Positions 1-9,470 are shown, numbered from the stretch's first letter. The stretch: 64,000 nt of DNA from Sediminicola sp037203765 (GCF_037203765.1 NZ_JBBCAS010000001.1:310001-374000), one strand, 5' to 3'. Notes: generated by a model from the letters alone, not told the origin. A program made the numbers and translations.

Positions 1-235
1 CGGAATGCTGTTTTAAATCGGCCAATATCTCGGATATACTCCCAAAGCAGGCAAATCCAGCATTTTTGGTGCTGGCACCCTGTGGTAGGATTCCTTTTTC
101 CAGCACCAATATCTTGGCGGATGGAAAGCGTTTCCTCAGTTGTAATGCACAGTTTAATCCAACAATACCACTGCCCACAATGGTATAATCAATATTGGAC
201 AACCAAGTTTTGTATTCCCAGTAACTTAAATTCAC
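1..235 (-). CDS. FAD-dependent oxidoreductase (DAO family), N-terminal part, cut by window edge
   Basis: Only the first 78 codons are inside the window. They read as an N-terminal FAD-binding Rossmann segment: the motif VGSGIVGLNCALQLRKRF is a dinucleotide-binding GxGxxG, followed by an acidic end of the second strand in ILVLEKG and a GASTKNAGF stretch typical of DAO-type flavin oxidoreductases. The chosen start is a GTG at 235-233, because an in-frame TAG lies three codons upstream. Substrate cannot be told from this piece. A terminator of the neighbouring accC operon lies upstream of the start, so it is probably transcribed separately. Confidence 0.8.
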   Translation of the reverse strand, partial: MNLSYWEYKTWLSNIDYTIVGSGIVGLNCALQLRKRFPSAKILVLEKGILPQGASTKNAGFACFGSISEILADLKQHS

Positions 236-343
236 GTACAGCTATTTTTAACGGTCATAAAAATAAGGGATATCCTTTTAGCAAGAACTATCGATTGACT
301 TAAAAGCCCTTCACAATTCCATTTTCTCAACTCCGAACTACTC

Positions 344-373
344 AAAAAAAAAACTCCGGCAAATACCGGAGTT
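344..373 (-). terminator. Rho-independent terminator of the fabH-accB-accC operon
   Basis: Perfect 8-bp stem AACTCCGG / CCGGAGTT (352-359 and 366-373) with a 6-base loop. On the minus strand it is followed by a run of U (the A-run at 344-353). It lies just after the accC stop codon. Confidence 0.85.
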
Positions 374-379
374 CTTGTT

Positions 380-1732
380 TTATTCTTCTTCTTGCGGAGC
401 CATGGCCCAACTTTCCATGAATTTGGTGGTATAGTTACCGGCCAAATAATCCGGATGGTCCATTAACTGTCTGTGGAAAGGTATGGTTGTCTTTATCCCT
501 TCAATCACGAACTCGTCCAAGGCACGCTTCATCTTATTGATGGCTTCCTCTCTTGTCTGGGCCGTTGTAATAAGCTTGGCGATCATGGAATCATAGTTTG
601 GTGGAATGGTATATCCACTGTACACATGGGTGTCCAAACGGATACCATGTCCTCCAGGAGTGTGCAAAGTTGTAATTTTCCCTGGGGACGGTCTAAACCC
701 GTTGTAGGGATCCTCTGCATTGATTCGGCATTCTATGGAGTGCAATTTAGGCGTGTAGTTCTTTCCTGAAATGGGAACTCCCGCGGCCACTAATATTTGC
801 TCTCTGATCAAATCGTAATCTATTACCTGCTCCGTTATGGGATGCTCAACCTGGATTCTGGTGTTCATTTCCATAAAATAGAAGTTCCTGTGCTTGTCCA
901 CCAAAAATTCGATGGTTCCTGCACCTTCATATTTTATAAACTCGGCAGCTTTAACGGCGGCCTTACCCATGTCCTCCCTTAACTTATCTGTCATAAATGG
1001 AGAAGGAGTTTCCTCTGTCAGTTTTTGGTGACGTCTTTGGATGGAACAATCCCTTTCGGAAAGGTGACATGCCTTCCCATACTGGTCACCTACAACTTGT
1101 ATTTCGATATGCCTTGGCTCCTCGATCAATTTTTCCATGTACATGGCCCCGTTACCAAAAGCAGCCGAAGCTTCCTGAACAGCACTATTGTACAATTTTT
1201 CCATTTCCTCCTCTTTCCAAACTGCACGCATACCTTTACCTCCACCACCTGCGGTGGCTTTGATCATAACAGGATAACCCACTACTTTGGCTGTTTTTTT
1301 GGCATCCTCCACGGATTTCAGTAATCCATCAGATCCTGGTACAATGGGAACACCTGCCTTTTTCATGGTTTCTTTGGCCGTCGCCTTATCTCCCATCTTA
1401 TCGATCTGATCTCCAGAAGCTCCAATAAATTTTATATCGTGCTCGGCACAGATTCTTGAGAATTTGGAATTTTCGGAAAGAAAACCATATCCTGGATGGA
1501 TGGCATCTGCATTGGTAATTTCGGCTGCAGCGATGATATTGGGTATCTTTAAATAAGACTCGCTACTTGGGGCTGGACCTATACAAACTGCTTCATCGGC
1601 GAACCTCACGTGTAAGCTCTCCTCATCGGCCTTAGAATAAACCGCAACCGTTTTTATGCCCATTTCCTTACAGGTCCTGATAATACGCAGTGCTATTTCA
1701 CCCCTATTGGCAATAAGTATTTTTTTAAACAT
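380..1732 (-). CDS. accC: Acetyl-CoA carboxylase, biotin carboxylase subunit
   Basis: At 450 residues this is the full usual length of AccC. It carboxylates the biotin on AccB with ATP and bicarbonate, the first half-reaction of malonyl-CoA synthesis. Seen: N-terminal FKKILIANRGEIALRI, the ATP-grasp glycine loop GGGGKGMR near residue 165, and the EMNTRIQVEHPITE motif that carries metal- and biotin-binding residues. It is the last gene of fabH-accB-accC, 91 bases after accB, and is followed by a strong terminator. This is the standard cytosolic housekeeping enzyme; a carboxylase of another acyl-CoA is unlikely given the adjacent accB and fabH. Confidence 0.97.
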   Translation of the reverse strand: MFKKILIANRGEIALRIIRTCKEMGIKTVAVYSKADEESLHVRFADEAVCIGPAPSSESYLKIPNIIAAAEITNADAIHPGYGFLSENSKFSRICAEHDIKFIGASGDQIDKMGDKATAKETMKKAGVPIVPGSDGLLKSVEDAKKTAKVVGYPVMIKATAGGGGKGMRAVWKEEEMEKLYNSAVQEASAAFGNGAMYMEKLIEEPRHIEIQVVGDQYGKACHLSERDCSIQRRHQKLTEETPSPFMTDKLREDMGKAAVKAAEFIKYEGAGTIEFLVDKHRNFYFMEMNTRIQVEHPITEQVIDYDLIREQILVAAGVPISGKNYTPKLHSIECRINAEDPYNGFRPSPGKITTLHTPGGHGIRLDTHVYSGYTIPPNYDSMIAKLITTAQTREEAINKMKRALDEFVIEGIKTTIPFHRQLMDHPDYLAGNYTTKFMESWAMAPQEEE

Positions 1733-1823
1733 CTTTTGAAGTTTTAAATTTTGAATTCTAAATTTTAAATGATTTTAAATGACCAAAAAAATTTGTCATT
1801 CAAAATTCAGCATTTAAAAATTC

Positions 1824-2309
1824 TTATGACGGATCTACTAAGAAAAGGGGTTGATCAAATTCTACAGGAGAAGAATCATCCACCAATACTTTTACAATCT
1901 TTCCTGAAACTTCAGATTCAATATCATTGAAAAGTTTCATGGCTTCAATCACACAAAGGACATCTCCTTTGTTGATTGTGCTTCCAACTTCAACAAAAAC
2001 AGGCTTGTCAGGGGATGGTTTTCTATAAAAAGTTCCAATGATAGGGGATTTTATAGTGATATATTTTGAATTTTCATCAGCCTTGGCAGGCGCAGCCTCT
2101 TTGGCAGGAGCTTCTGCAACAGGTGCAGCTTGCATTGGTGCCATTTGGTTCTGAGCCATTGGGATCTGTTGAACATAGGTGGTCTCCATTCCGGAACCTG
2201 CTGCTCCAGTTCGGATGGTGATCTTGATATCATCCATTTCCAGTTTTACTTCGCTGGCACCCGATTTAGCCACAAATTTAATTAAGTTTTGAATTTCTTT
2301 AATATCCAT
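1824..2309 (-). CDS. accB: Acetyl-CoA carboxylase, biotin carboxyl carrier protein
   Basis: 161 residues. An N-terminal helical segment (about 1-35) is followed by an Ala/Pro/Gln-rich flexible linker (about 45-75) and a C-terminal biotinyl domain (about 80-160). The biotinylated lysine is in CVIEAMKLFNDIESE; the family consensus has MKLMNEI, and the Phe variant is common in Bacteroidota. It carries carboxybiotin from AccC to the carboxyltransferase AccAD. It sits 44 bases after fabH and upstream of accC, as in many bacteria. Confidence 0.96.
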   Translation of the reverse strand: MDIKEIQNLIKFVAKSGASEVKLEMDDIKITIRTGAAGSGMETTYVQQIPMAQNQMAPMQAAPVAEAPAKEAAPAKADENSKYITIKSPIIGTFYRKPSPDKPVFVEVGSTINKGDVLCVIEAMKLFNDIESEVSGKIVKVLVDDSSPVEFDQPLFLVDPS

Positions 2310-2353
2310 GGAATTCGATTTAATTTTAATTCTATTATAAGTTAGTCAGTTTA

Positions 2354-3349
2354 TTATGAATTGTACGCCCATTTCAGATAAATGGACCCCCATGTGAAGC
2401 CACCACCAAAAGCGGCAAATACCAAATTATCACCTTTTTTGAACCTTTGCTCAAAATCGGCCAATAAAAGTGGTAAGGTCGCAGAAGTGGTATTCCCATA
2501 TTTTTGAATGTTCACCAAAACCTTGGCATCATCCAAGCCCATGCGGCTGGCCGTGGCATTGATGATCCTCATATTCGCTTGGTGGGGCAACAACCAGGAC
2601 ACATCGCTATCGGTCAGGTTATTGCGTTCCATTATTTTTGCGGCTGCATCTGCCATATTGGAGACCGCAAATTTAAATACCGATTTGCCATCCTGGAACA
2701 CATAGTGCTGACGGTTTTTAACCGTTTCCAAAGAGGCGGGCAACTGTGATCCCCCGGCATCAATTTTCAAGAAGTTTCTTCCCACACCATCCGATCTTAG
2801 GTATTCGTCCTGAAGTCCGAGTCCTTCTTCGTTCGGTTCGAACAAAGCGGCTCCGGCACCATCTCCAAAAATGATACAGGTGGTCCTATCCGTATAGTCT
2901 ATAATGGAAGACATTTTATCGGCCCCGATAAGCAATACTTTTTTGTATCGGCCGGATTCAATATAGCTGGCTGCCGTGGACATCCCGTATAAAAAACTGG
3001 AACAGGCTGCCTGAAGGTCGTAACCAAAGGCATTGGTGGCACCAATCTCCGAGGCCACATAGGCAGCGGTACAAGAAACTTGTAAGTCCGGAGTTGCCGT
3101 GGCCACAATGATCAGGTCTATTTCGGTAGGGTCAAGATTTCTCTTTTCAATAAGTTGCTCAGCGGCCTTTATGGCCATATAAGAAGTTCCTGCACCTTCC
3201 TTTTTCAGTATTCTTCTTTCCTTGATTCCAGTCCTACTGGTTATCCATTCATCATTGGTATCTACCATCTCTTCCAATAGCTTATTGGTCAAAATGAAGT
3301 CAGGAACATATGCCCCCACAGCGGTTATGGCTGCTGATAGTTTGCTCAT
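2354..3349 (-). CDS. fabH: Beta-ketoacyl-ACP synthase III
   Basis: 331 residues, normal for FabH, which condenses acetyl-CoA with malonyl-ACP to start type II fatty acid synthesis. The Cys-His-Asn triad is visible: Cys116 in LQAACSSFLYG, His in LLPHQANMRI and Asn in KYGNTTSATLPL. C-terminal AFGGGFTWGSIYLKW is the expected glycine-rich end. A terminator hairpin separates it from rpmF upstream, so fabH-accB-accC probably has its own promoter in 3350-3470 as well as any read-through. Confidence 0.96.
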   Translation of the reverse strand: MSKLSAAITAVGAYVPDFILTNKLLEEMVDTNDEWITSRTGIKERRILKKEGAGTSYMAIKAAEQLIEKRNLDPTEIDLIIVATATPDLQVSCTAAYVASEIGATNAFGYDLQAACSSFLYGMSTAASYIESGRYKKVLLIGADKMSSIIDYTDRTTCIIFGDGAGAALFEPNEEGLGLQDEYLRSDGVGRNFLKIDAGGSQLPASLETVKNRQHYVFQDGKSVFKFAVSNMADAAAKIMERNNLTDSDVSWLLPHQANMRIINATASRMGLDDAKVLVNIQKYGNTTSATLPLLLADFEQRFKKGDNLVFAAFGGGFTWGSIYLKWAYNS

Positions 3350-3473
3350 CCTAAATGTGATTTTTGAATCAAAAACATTAAAAAATGCTTCAAAAGTGGT
3401 GAAAATTAGTGATTTTTTACGACTTATACGGTTAAAAGTTTCAGTTTTTGAATTTGAACCTGTGCCATAAAAA

Positions 3474-3500
3474 AACTCCCACTCTTTTAAAGTGGGAGTT
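3474..3500 (-). terminator. Terminator or attenuator between rpmF and fabH
   Basis: Perfect 10-bp stem AACTCCCACT / AGTGGGAGTT with a 7-base loop, followed on the minus strand by a short U run. It lies 21 bases after the rpmF stop. It should end or reduce yceD-rpmF transcription before fabH. Confidence 0.8.
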
Positions 3501-3521
3501 CAATATTATATGAAAACCTAA

Positions 3522-3719
3522 TTAAGCTGCAGCTTCCTCAGTTTTATCGATCAAAATTTGACCTCTGTAGTATAATTTACCTTCGTGCCAGTGAGCTCTG
3601 TGGTACAAATGCATTTCGCCAGTTGTTGGGTCTTTAGCAATTGTTGGAGCTACTGCTTTGTAATGAGTTCTCCTCTTATCTCTTCTGGTTTTTGAAATTT
3701 TTCTTTTTGGATGTGCCAT
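3522..3719 (-). CDS. rpmF: 50S ribosomal protein L32
   Basis: 65 residues. The start MAHPKRKISKTRRDKRRTHY is the classical L32 N-terminus. The zinc-binding cysteines of some L32 proteins are absent (the region reads LYHRAHWHEGKLYYRG), which makes it the Cys-free type common in Bacteroidota. It lies 8 bases after yceD, the conserved yceD-rpmF pair, and is followed by a terminator. Confidence 0.97.
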   Translation of the reverse strand: MAHPKRKISKTRRDKRRTHYKAVAPTIAKDPTTGEMHLYHRAHWHEGKLYYRGQILIDKTEEAAA

Positions 3720-3727
3720 TGTAAACC

Positions 3728-4264
3728 TTATTTATCTTTTAATAACTTTTTTAAAGCATCCCACCGGGGATCTGTGTTGTTTCCTTTGTTTTCCTTTATC
3801 TCTTTTGGTTGCAATTCTTCCAATTTGGCTATGGCTTCCGATTCCAAGGTGCCATCCAGAACGCCCGGATGTACTCTTTTCTGCGGTATGGCCAAGACCA
3901 ACATCTCGTAAACATATTGTGCAATGTTGATCTGATGCTCCCCATGGGGAATAATTAATATTTCATCATTCTCATCATTGTACTCGTCTCCAAATTTTAC
4001 CACCAACTCCAAAGAGGAAGTGATTTTTTGGTCGAATGGTTCATTGGTGACATCGCAATTCACGTTAACCGTTCCTTTTGCGTGCATCTCCAACTCCAAC
4101 ATAGTACTCATCTTATTCAATGTTACGTGCAAATTTATATTTGCCCCATTGACATCGTCGTACTCAAAAGATTCAAAGAACTCATTTTTTATTTTATACT
4201 CAAACTCATGCTTCCCCTGCTTCAATCCTGAAAAAGGAATAGCAAATTCCTTATGCTTCGTCAT
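3728..4264 (-). CDS. YceD/DUF177 family protein (23S rRNA accumulation type)
   Basis: 178 residues from the chosen start. YceD proteins sit directly upstream of rpmF in most bacteria and are linked to 23S rRNA accumulation or processing; the molecular mechanism is unclear. Seen: N-terminal KEFAIPFSGLKQGKHEFEY, a conserved-looking acidic middle, and C-terminal DPRWDALKKLLKDK, which is the usual DUF177 ending. An in-frame ATG ten codons further upstream exists, but the ATG at 4264 gives the N-terminus seen in flavobacterial relatives as I know them, so I prefer it. Confidence 0.88.
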   Translation of the reverse strand: MTKHKEFAIPFSGLKQGKHEFEYKIKNEFFESFEYDDVNGANINLHVTLNKMSTMLELEMHAKGTVNVNCDVTNEPFDQKITSSLELVVKFGDEYNDENDEILIIPHGEHQINIAQYVYEMLVLAIPQKRVHPGVLDGTLESEAIAKLEELQPKEIKENKGNNTDPRWDALKKLLKDK

Positions 4265-4444
4265 GTTTAACACTGGTTTAGAGTATCCGCCCACCTAAAA
4301 GGCGGGTGCAAAGATACTATTATTTTAATAATTCCAAACTTTTTAAACCTTAAATATACCTATTTTTTGACCCTAATCCCAAAGGGCACAACTTTTTACC
4401 TCTTTCGCAATCCCCAAGGGTTCCCTTAAAATCCAAAGATACGT

Positions 4445-5497
4445 TTATCTCGTGGGTTTCAATTTTTGCTTTTTCAATGGGTTACTGGTCAATTCCCGGT
4501 ACTCTTCCCTGTTCCTGAAAATGTGGATTGCCGTGAACACCGCCTCCTTGAACGAACTGTGGTCTGCCTTTCCCTTCCCCGCTATCTCATAAGCTGTGCC
4601 GTGATCGGGGGATGTTCTCACCTTTCTGAGGCCCGCCGTATAGTTGACTCCTTTTCCGAACGATAGGGTCTTAAAGGGAATGAGGCCCTGATCGTGGTAG
4701 GCCGCTAGGATAGCGTCAAAATTTTTATACCCGTCAGAACCAAAAAAGCTGTCGGCCGAATAGGGGCCGTAAACCAAATGTCCGGCATCCATAAGTTCCT
4801 TGATAACGGGTTTTAAAACCTCATCATCCTCCTTGCCAATTACTCCGTTGTCCCCACTGTGCGGGTTGATTCCCAAAAGTGCGATACGCGGCTTTCGGAT
4901 CCCAAAATCCATTTTCAATGAATTTTCAATGGTCTTTATCTTGCTCTTCACCAATTTGGAATTGATGGCTGCAGGGGCGTCCTTGACCGCCACGTGATCC
5001 GTCAACAACCCTACTTTTAGATCGTCAGTCACCATAAACATCAGGCTTTCTCCCTGTAGTTCCTTGGCCAAATAATCGGTATGTCCTGGAAAATTGAAGT
5101 CCTTGGACTGTATATTGTTCTTATTGATCGGAGCTGTGACCAACACATCTATCTCATCCTTTTTAAGGGCATCTACGGCAGCTACGAGCGACTTCAGGGC
5201 AAATTCCCCTCCCTGGGGCGTGGCCTCGCCGAAGGTGATCTCGGGCGTGTCCTTCCAAACATTCATGACGTTGATCTTGCCATCCAGGGCCTTGGAAACT
5301 TCCTGTATGCCATTGTAGTTGATCTCTATGCCCAGCTCGGTCTTTTGAAAAGAAATAACCTTATTGGAGGCAAAAATGATAGGGGTACAAAAATCTAGCA
5401 TTCTAGCATCCTCAAAAGTTTTGAGCACAACCTCGCATCCGATGCCATTTAAATCCCCAATGGATATGCCCAGTTTTATTTTTTCGCTTTCCTGCAT
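4445..5497 (-). CDS. pdxA: 4-hydroxythreonine-4-phosphate dehydrogenase
   Basis: 350 residues. PdxA oxidises 4-phosphohydroxy-L-threonine with NAD in pyridoxal phosphate synthesis. Seen: N-terminal KIKLGISIGDLNGIGCEVV, metal-binding His in FPGHTDYLAKEL, YHDQGLIPFK, and the C-terminal SPDHGTAYEIAGKGKAD. All are hallmarks of the family. It heads the minus-strand block and is divergent from ribE across 58 bases. Substrate could be another hydroxy-acid phosphate as in PdxA2 proteins, but the context gives no hint of that. Confidence 0.94.
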   Translation of the reverse strand: MQESEKIKLGISIGDLNGIGCEVVLKTFEDARMLDFCTPIIFASNKVISFQKTELGIEINYNGIQEVSKALDGKINVMNVWKDTPEITFGEATPQGGEFALKSLVAAVDALKKDEIDVLVTAPINKNNIQSKDFNFPGHTDYLAKELQGESLMFMVTDDLKVGLLTDHVAVKDAPAAINSKLVKSKIKTIENSLKMDFGIRKPRIALLGINPHSGDNGVIGKEDDEVLKPVIKELMDAGHLVYGPYSADSFFGSDGYKNFDAILAAYHDQGLIPFKTLSFGKGVNYTAGLRKVRTSPDHGTAYEIAGKGKADHSSFKEAVFTAIHIFRNREEYRELTSNPLKKQKLKPTR

Positions 5498-5555
5498 GGT
5501 ATCGTTACCTTTATGTCTAATTTTACACTACAAAACTACTTAATTAAAACGACAC

Positions 5556-6146
5556 ATGTTTACAGGGATTATTGAAACTTTAGGGGAAGTAAAACAATTG
5601 AAAAAAGATGGGGGAAATTTGCATATTACCGTAAACTCATCCATCACCCATGAGCTTAAAATAGACCAAAGTGTTGCCCATAACGGTGTTTGTCTAACGG
5701 TGGTTGCACTAAACGGCGACAATTACACCGTAACAGCAATTGAAGAAACCTTAGAAAAAACAAATTTGGACCTTCTAAAGGAGGGGGAGCTCATAAATCT
5801 GGAACGCGCCATGATCCTGGGTTCGCGTTTGGACGGACACCTTGTCCAAGGGCATGTGGACCAAACCGGCACCTGTATTGCCATTGACCAAAAAGATGGG
5901 AGTTGGATGTTTACCTTTGAATACGAACCCTCCACAAACAATGTCACCATCGAAAAAGGATCCATTACTATTGACGGCACCAGTTTAACCGTAGTAGCTT
6001 CCAAAAAGAATCTTTTTAGTGTAGCTATTATTCCCTACACCTTTGAACATACCAGGTTTAAAAACTATACCGTAGGCACAGTGGTGAACTTGGAGTTTGA
6101 CGTCATCGGAAAATATGTTTCCAGGTTGATGGGACTGCAGGAATAG
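5556..6146 (+). CDS. ribE: Riboflavin synthase, alpha chain
   Basis: 196 residues made of two lumazine-binding repeats. The first starts MFTGIIETLGEV and the second begins near residue 96 with GHLVQGHVDQTG. It dismutates two 6,7-dimethyl-8-ribityllumazine molecules into riboflavin. Length and both repeats are normal. It is transcribed alone, away from pdxA, and runs toward the end of the 6213-11320 operon. The symbol ribC is used for the same gene in some species. Confidence 0.95.
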   Translation: MFTGIIETLGEVKQLKKDGGNLHITVNSSITHELKIDQSVAHNGVCLTVVALNGDNYTVTAIEETLEKTNLDLLKEGELINLERAMILGSRLDGHLVQGHVDQTGTCIAIDQKDGSWMFTFEYEPSTNNVTIEKGSITIDGTSLTVVASKKNLFSVAIIPYTFEHTRFKNYTVGTVVNLEFDVIGKYVSRLMGLQE

Positions 6147-6212
6147 ATTTTTCCTGTCCATTACTTCTTAAGACGGAAGCCAAGGTCGTTGGAATGTTGG
6201 CTGGAGCAAGGA

Positions 6213-7409
6213 CTACTTTTCAAAAAAGGAAATGGACGAACCTACCCAATCATCGTTGGACAGGTAGGACACATTGATCAAATCCCCCTTGTTCATACGG
6301 GTAAGGTTGATCACCGGCATGAGTCGGCCTTCCTTTTCACTCCACGTATACAGGATGCGCAGTTCCACCTTGGAATTTGCACCACTTGGGGTCTTTACGA
6401 TAGGGACGTACCTTACCTTGGATTGAAGAATGTAATTGTGCTTGTCCACTATACCCTCAATAAATTCTAGTGTTGGATTTAGATTGATGCCTTTCCCTGC
6501 GAAAGAAAACAAGGGCTTTAACACATAAGTGCTCAAATCCAATTCTTTTGGAAAATCATTCAGGTAGTAGGATTGCGGGATGTTTTTGTGCTTTAGCATG
6601 GGCATAATGCATTTGGAGATCATAAAAAACCAATCGGGGTGCGTTACCCAATCCACTTCCACATCATCCGTAAGGTTGAAATCTGTTTTAAGGTCCGGCA
6701 TCTGCAAAAGCTCATCCAAAATAACCCGATTGTAAATGCGCTTGATCTTGATTTTTCTTCCCTCCTTTTCATAGAATAGGTTTTTGCCCTCCTTGATTAC
6801 CTTGGTCAAACAAAGGACCTCAATACCCAGAGCCTGCTTTGTGACCCAAAAATCTATTCTTGTTTTCTGTTTCTCCGGGAAAATTTCCAAAAGCACCACC
6901 TGCTCCGGATTTTCATCGCCCACGATGACCCTTCTTAGTTCCTCAAGATAGCCAGCTTCGTCCAAACCATTAAAGAAATAATGGAACCCTTCTTGTGGAA
7001 TTTGAGGATAATTTTTCAAAAAAGTCTTCCCCAGTAAGGCCTGGTACAAAAAGAGTGAGGGAAATGATTGTAGCTCAATCAGTTTCGGGGCTATACCGCC
7101 ATTCCCGTCCTCACAAATGCCAAAGTCTATGGCTAAAAAATGCGGATTCCCCAAGGCCAATGGCGATTGTAGCTTTTTGGGAATAAACCTTTCCCGGATC
7201 TCATTAAAGTCAATTTCCCACAATTGCTCTACAATGGCATCACATGCATCAAAAACTTCTTTTTTTAATTTTTTACTGATAAAAAAGGGAGTCTCCGATA
7301 TTCGGAATGCACAAGGTTCGCCCACAATCTGCGCAAGATCATTTTTAAGATTTTCATAATTCTCCTGTTTAAAATGCTCATTAAACGCCTCGCGAACCTT
7401 TTCTATCAT
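6213..7409 (-). CDS. ATP-grasp-like protein of an amidoligase operon
   Basis: 398 residues, no signal peptide. I do not recognise a named family, but the C-terminal half reads like an ATP-grasp enzyme: STYVLKPLFSFAGKGINL (nucleotide-binding Lys plus glycine-rich loop, about residues 290-307), a hinge-like YILQSKVRYVP, then KVELRILYTW and VINLTRMNKGD, which could supply the acidic, Asn and Arg residues of the metal/acid site. Its ATG overlaps the stop of the upstream amidotransferase gene by 4 bases (7406-7409), so translation is probably coupled. It is the last gene of the five-gene operon. By inference it ligates a carboxylate to an amine in the same unknown pathway. Confidence 0.7.
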   Translation of the reverse strand: MIEKVREAFNEHFKQENYENLKNDLAQIVGEPCAFRISETPFFISKKLKKEVFDACDAIVEQLWEIDFNEIRERFIPKKLQSPLALGNPHFLAIDFGICEDGNGGIAPKLIELQSFPSLFLYQALLGKTFLKNYPQIPQEGFHYFFNGLDEAGYLEELRRVIVGDENPEQVVLLEIFPEKQKTRIDFWVTKQALGIEVLCLTKVIKEGKNLFYEKEGRKIKIKRIYNRVILDELLQMPDLKTDFNLTDDVEVDWVTHPDWFFMISKCIMPMLKHKNIPQSYYLNDFPKELDLSTYVLKPLFSFAGKGINLNPTLEFIEGIVDKHNYILQSKVRYVPIVKTPSGANSKVELRILYTWSEKEGRLMPVINLTRMNKGDLINVSYLSNDDWVGSSISFFEK

Positions 7410-8278
7410 ATGGGAAGTAATTTTGATTCTTTTATGGACAAAGCGGCCTGATTTAGAAAACCAGGGATCATGGTATTGTGTGTCCTTACAATTTTGTCCT
7501 CATCCTCCAGGTGCTCCAACATATTAAGGTACTTCTTCTTTCCGTGATGTTTGATGACCAAAGCCCTTTTATCATCCCGGTTGAAGTATTTCAACATCCC
7601 TTCAGAATCGGCCTCAGGATGAAATTGCACCCCAAAGATCTCTTTGGAAAAACGTATGCCCATTACCGCCCTCTCCAAGGGAATATGCGGCCTTATCTTT
7701 TCTTTACATAAAATTTCTGCACCAAACTGCTCCATTTTCCTGTCTTTGGGCTTAACTACTTGGTAATCCCTAGAATCTACCGCAAAAAATGGATTCATCA
7801 AGCCTTCAAACAAAGGCTCTGTCAGTCCGGCTTTTGTCTTGTGTACCGGCATAACCCCAAAGGACGTTGACTTGCGTTTGTTCACTTTCGCCAAATCCCA
7901 ATGCAGGCAGGCCAATTGAAATGAGTGGCATATCAAGAACAGATGCTTTTTGTTCTGGTGATCCTTATTATGGTTCAAGATAGAGTCCAAAAACGCAAAA
8001 TAGGGTTCCTCCCAATTTTCATTGGCAATAAATGGTGCTCCTGGACCCCCTGAGGATATAAAAATATCATAATCGGCAGTATCCGGTATCTCGTTGGAAT
8101 TGCGCACCTCAAAAACAGTATACTGTCCAACAACATCATCCTGGGACAAAAATTGTTCCACCAATTTTTTTATGCAGCGCATACCCTCGTTCACACGGCC
8201 TGCATTCATGTCCAGGACGGCGATATTATAGCTCATCTTCATAAGATCATTCTTTTTCAAGAGGGCAAAATTACTCAT
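7406..8278 (-). CDS. Class I glutamine amidotransferase (GATase1) of an amidoligase operon
   Basis: 290 residues. The triad of class I glutaminases is visible: Cys in HLFLICHSFQLACLH, and His and Glu in FGVQFHPEADSEGM. The oxyanion region reads ISSGGPGAPF. There is no synthetase domain, so it either gives ammonia to a partner or hydrolyses a gamma-glutamyl bond as PuuD-type enzymes do. A start at the internal ATG at 8236 (MSYNIAVLDMNAGR) would fit the family better than the first ATG; I give the longest form. It lies 33 bases after the GCS2 ligase and overlaps the next gene by 4 bases. Confidence 0.85.
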   Translation of the reverse strand: MSNFALLKKNDLMKMSYNIAVLDMNAGRVNEGMRCIKKLVEQFLSQDDVVGQYTVFEVRNSNEIPDTADYDIFISSGGPGAPFIANENWEEPYFAFLDSILNHNKDHQNKKHLFLICHSFQLACLHWDLAKVNKRKSTSFGVMPVHKTKAGLTEPLFEGLMNPFFAVDSRDYQVVKPKDRKMEQFGAEILCKEKIRPHIPLERAVMGIRFSKEIFGVQFHPEADSEGMLKYFNRDDKRALVIKHHGKKKYLNMLEHLEDEDKIVRTHNTMIPGFLNQAALSIKESKLLPI

Positions 8279-8311
8279 TTTACTTCTTATCTTTCTGAAA
8301 ACCAGGTTAAA

Positions 8312-9409
8312 TTATAGACCTAGGGATGTTTGACCGACCACATATTTGATAACCTCCTTTAAATCATTGGTCTCTTTAAAAACTTTCAACTGCCTATCCG
8401 CTCCAGAACCTTGCTCCAACATCTGATAGACAAAATTCACCTCTTTGCGGCACCCGAGTTCATCCACAACATCATCTATAAACTCCAATAACTCCCGTAT
8501 CAACACCTCAAATGGCACCTCTTCCTCCTTGCCGAAATCGATCAATTTGGCCTCCATGCCCCAACGGGCTGCTCGCCATTTGTTCTCGTTGATCAATACC
8601 CTGCGGTACGATCTAAAACTCTGGTTCTTTTGGTGCAGCCTGTGCAATTTGGCAATAATACATTGCATAATGGCGGCAATACAGATTACCTCATCTACGG
8701 TCTGGACCATATCACAGATCCTGAATTCCACAGTTGGGTAGAAAGGGTGTAAACGTATATCCCACCAGATTTTCTTGCCGTTATCAATACAATTTGTCTT
8801 AACAAGGATCTCAACAAACTTGTCATACTCGGCAACACTCGCAAAATATGGAGGTATCCCGGTACGTGGAAACTTGTCAAAAATTTTGGATCGGTACGAC
8901 TTAAATCCGGTTTCCCGTGCCTCCCAAAAGGGTGAATTGGTAGATAGGGCATAGAGATGCGGCAAGAAATAGCGTGCCACATTCATGATCTGCAGACCTT
9001 CCTCCCTGCTAGGAATCCCAACATGGACATGTAATCCAAAAATAAGGTTGGACCTGGCCACATCCTTCATCTCTTCAATTAGGGCATCATACCTGGGATC
9101 GGGTGTGATCAATTGGTCACACCAATGGGAAAAAGGATGGGTTCCTGCAGCGGCAACCTTTAGTCCTTCCGCTCCGGCCAATTCTATGACCTGCTGCCTT
9201 AGATAAGAAACCTCATCCCGTGCCTGTTGAATGTTCTCACAAATATTGGTGCCCATTTCCACAACAGCCTGGTGCATTTCTTCCTTGATTCGTTCCTTCA
9301 GGAGCACCTTTCCCCCTTCGTATATTTTGGACATGTGCGACCTTAGCGTAAGGGTATCGCTATCCAAAATTTGAAATTCCTCTTCAATTCCCAATGTGAA
9401 CTTTTTCAT
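8312..9409 (-). CDS. GCS2/YbdK-type carboxylate-amine ligase
   Basis: 365 residues, the usual length for stand-alone GCS2 proteins. Seen: N-terminal FTLGIEEEFQILD with the Glu cluster that binds metal and ATP, LIFGLHVHVGIPSREEG, STNSPFWEARETGFKSYR and HPFYPTVEFRICD. E. coli YbdK is known to have weak gamma-glutamylcysteine ligase activity; most members of the family have no known substrate. It lies 61 bases after the ATP-grasp gene and 33 before the amidotransferase. By inference it forms a gamma-glutamyl or similar amide. It should not be called a glutathione-synthesis enzyme without evidence. Confidence 0.9.
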   Translation of the reverse strand: MKKFTLGIEEEFQILDSDTLTLRSHMSKIYEGGKVLLKERIKEEMHQAVVEMGTNICENIQQARDEVSYLRQQVIELAGAEGLKVAAAGTHPFSHWCDQLITPDPRYDALIEEMKDVARSNLIFGLHVHVGIPSREEGLQIMNVARYFLPHLYALSTNSPFWEARETGFKSYRSKIFDKFPRTGIPPYFASVAEYDKFVEILVKTNCIDNGKKIWWDIRLHPFYPTVEFRICDMVQTVDEVICIAAIMQCIIAKLHRLHQKNQSFRSYRRVLINENKWRAARWGMEAKLIDFGKEEEVPFEVLIRELLEFIDDVVDELGCRKEVNFVYQMLEQGSGADRQLKVFKETNDLKEVIKYVVGQTSLGL

Positions 9410-9470
9410 AGAACGTTGCCTTATGATTAGATTTTAGCGCCCAATCTGTTTTGCGGATATGGACCCCAAC

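Noticed and set aside
2051..2233. 60-codon minus frame inside accB
   Set aside because: Out of frame with the BCCP gene and made from the Ala/Pro linker region.
6147..6212. Possible terminator between ribE and the amidoligase operon
   Set aside because: Only a weak AGGAA/TTCCT pairing with no clear T run in either direction.
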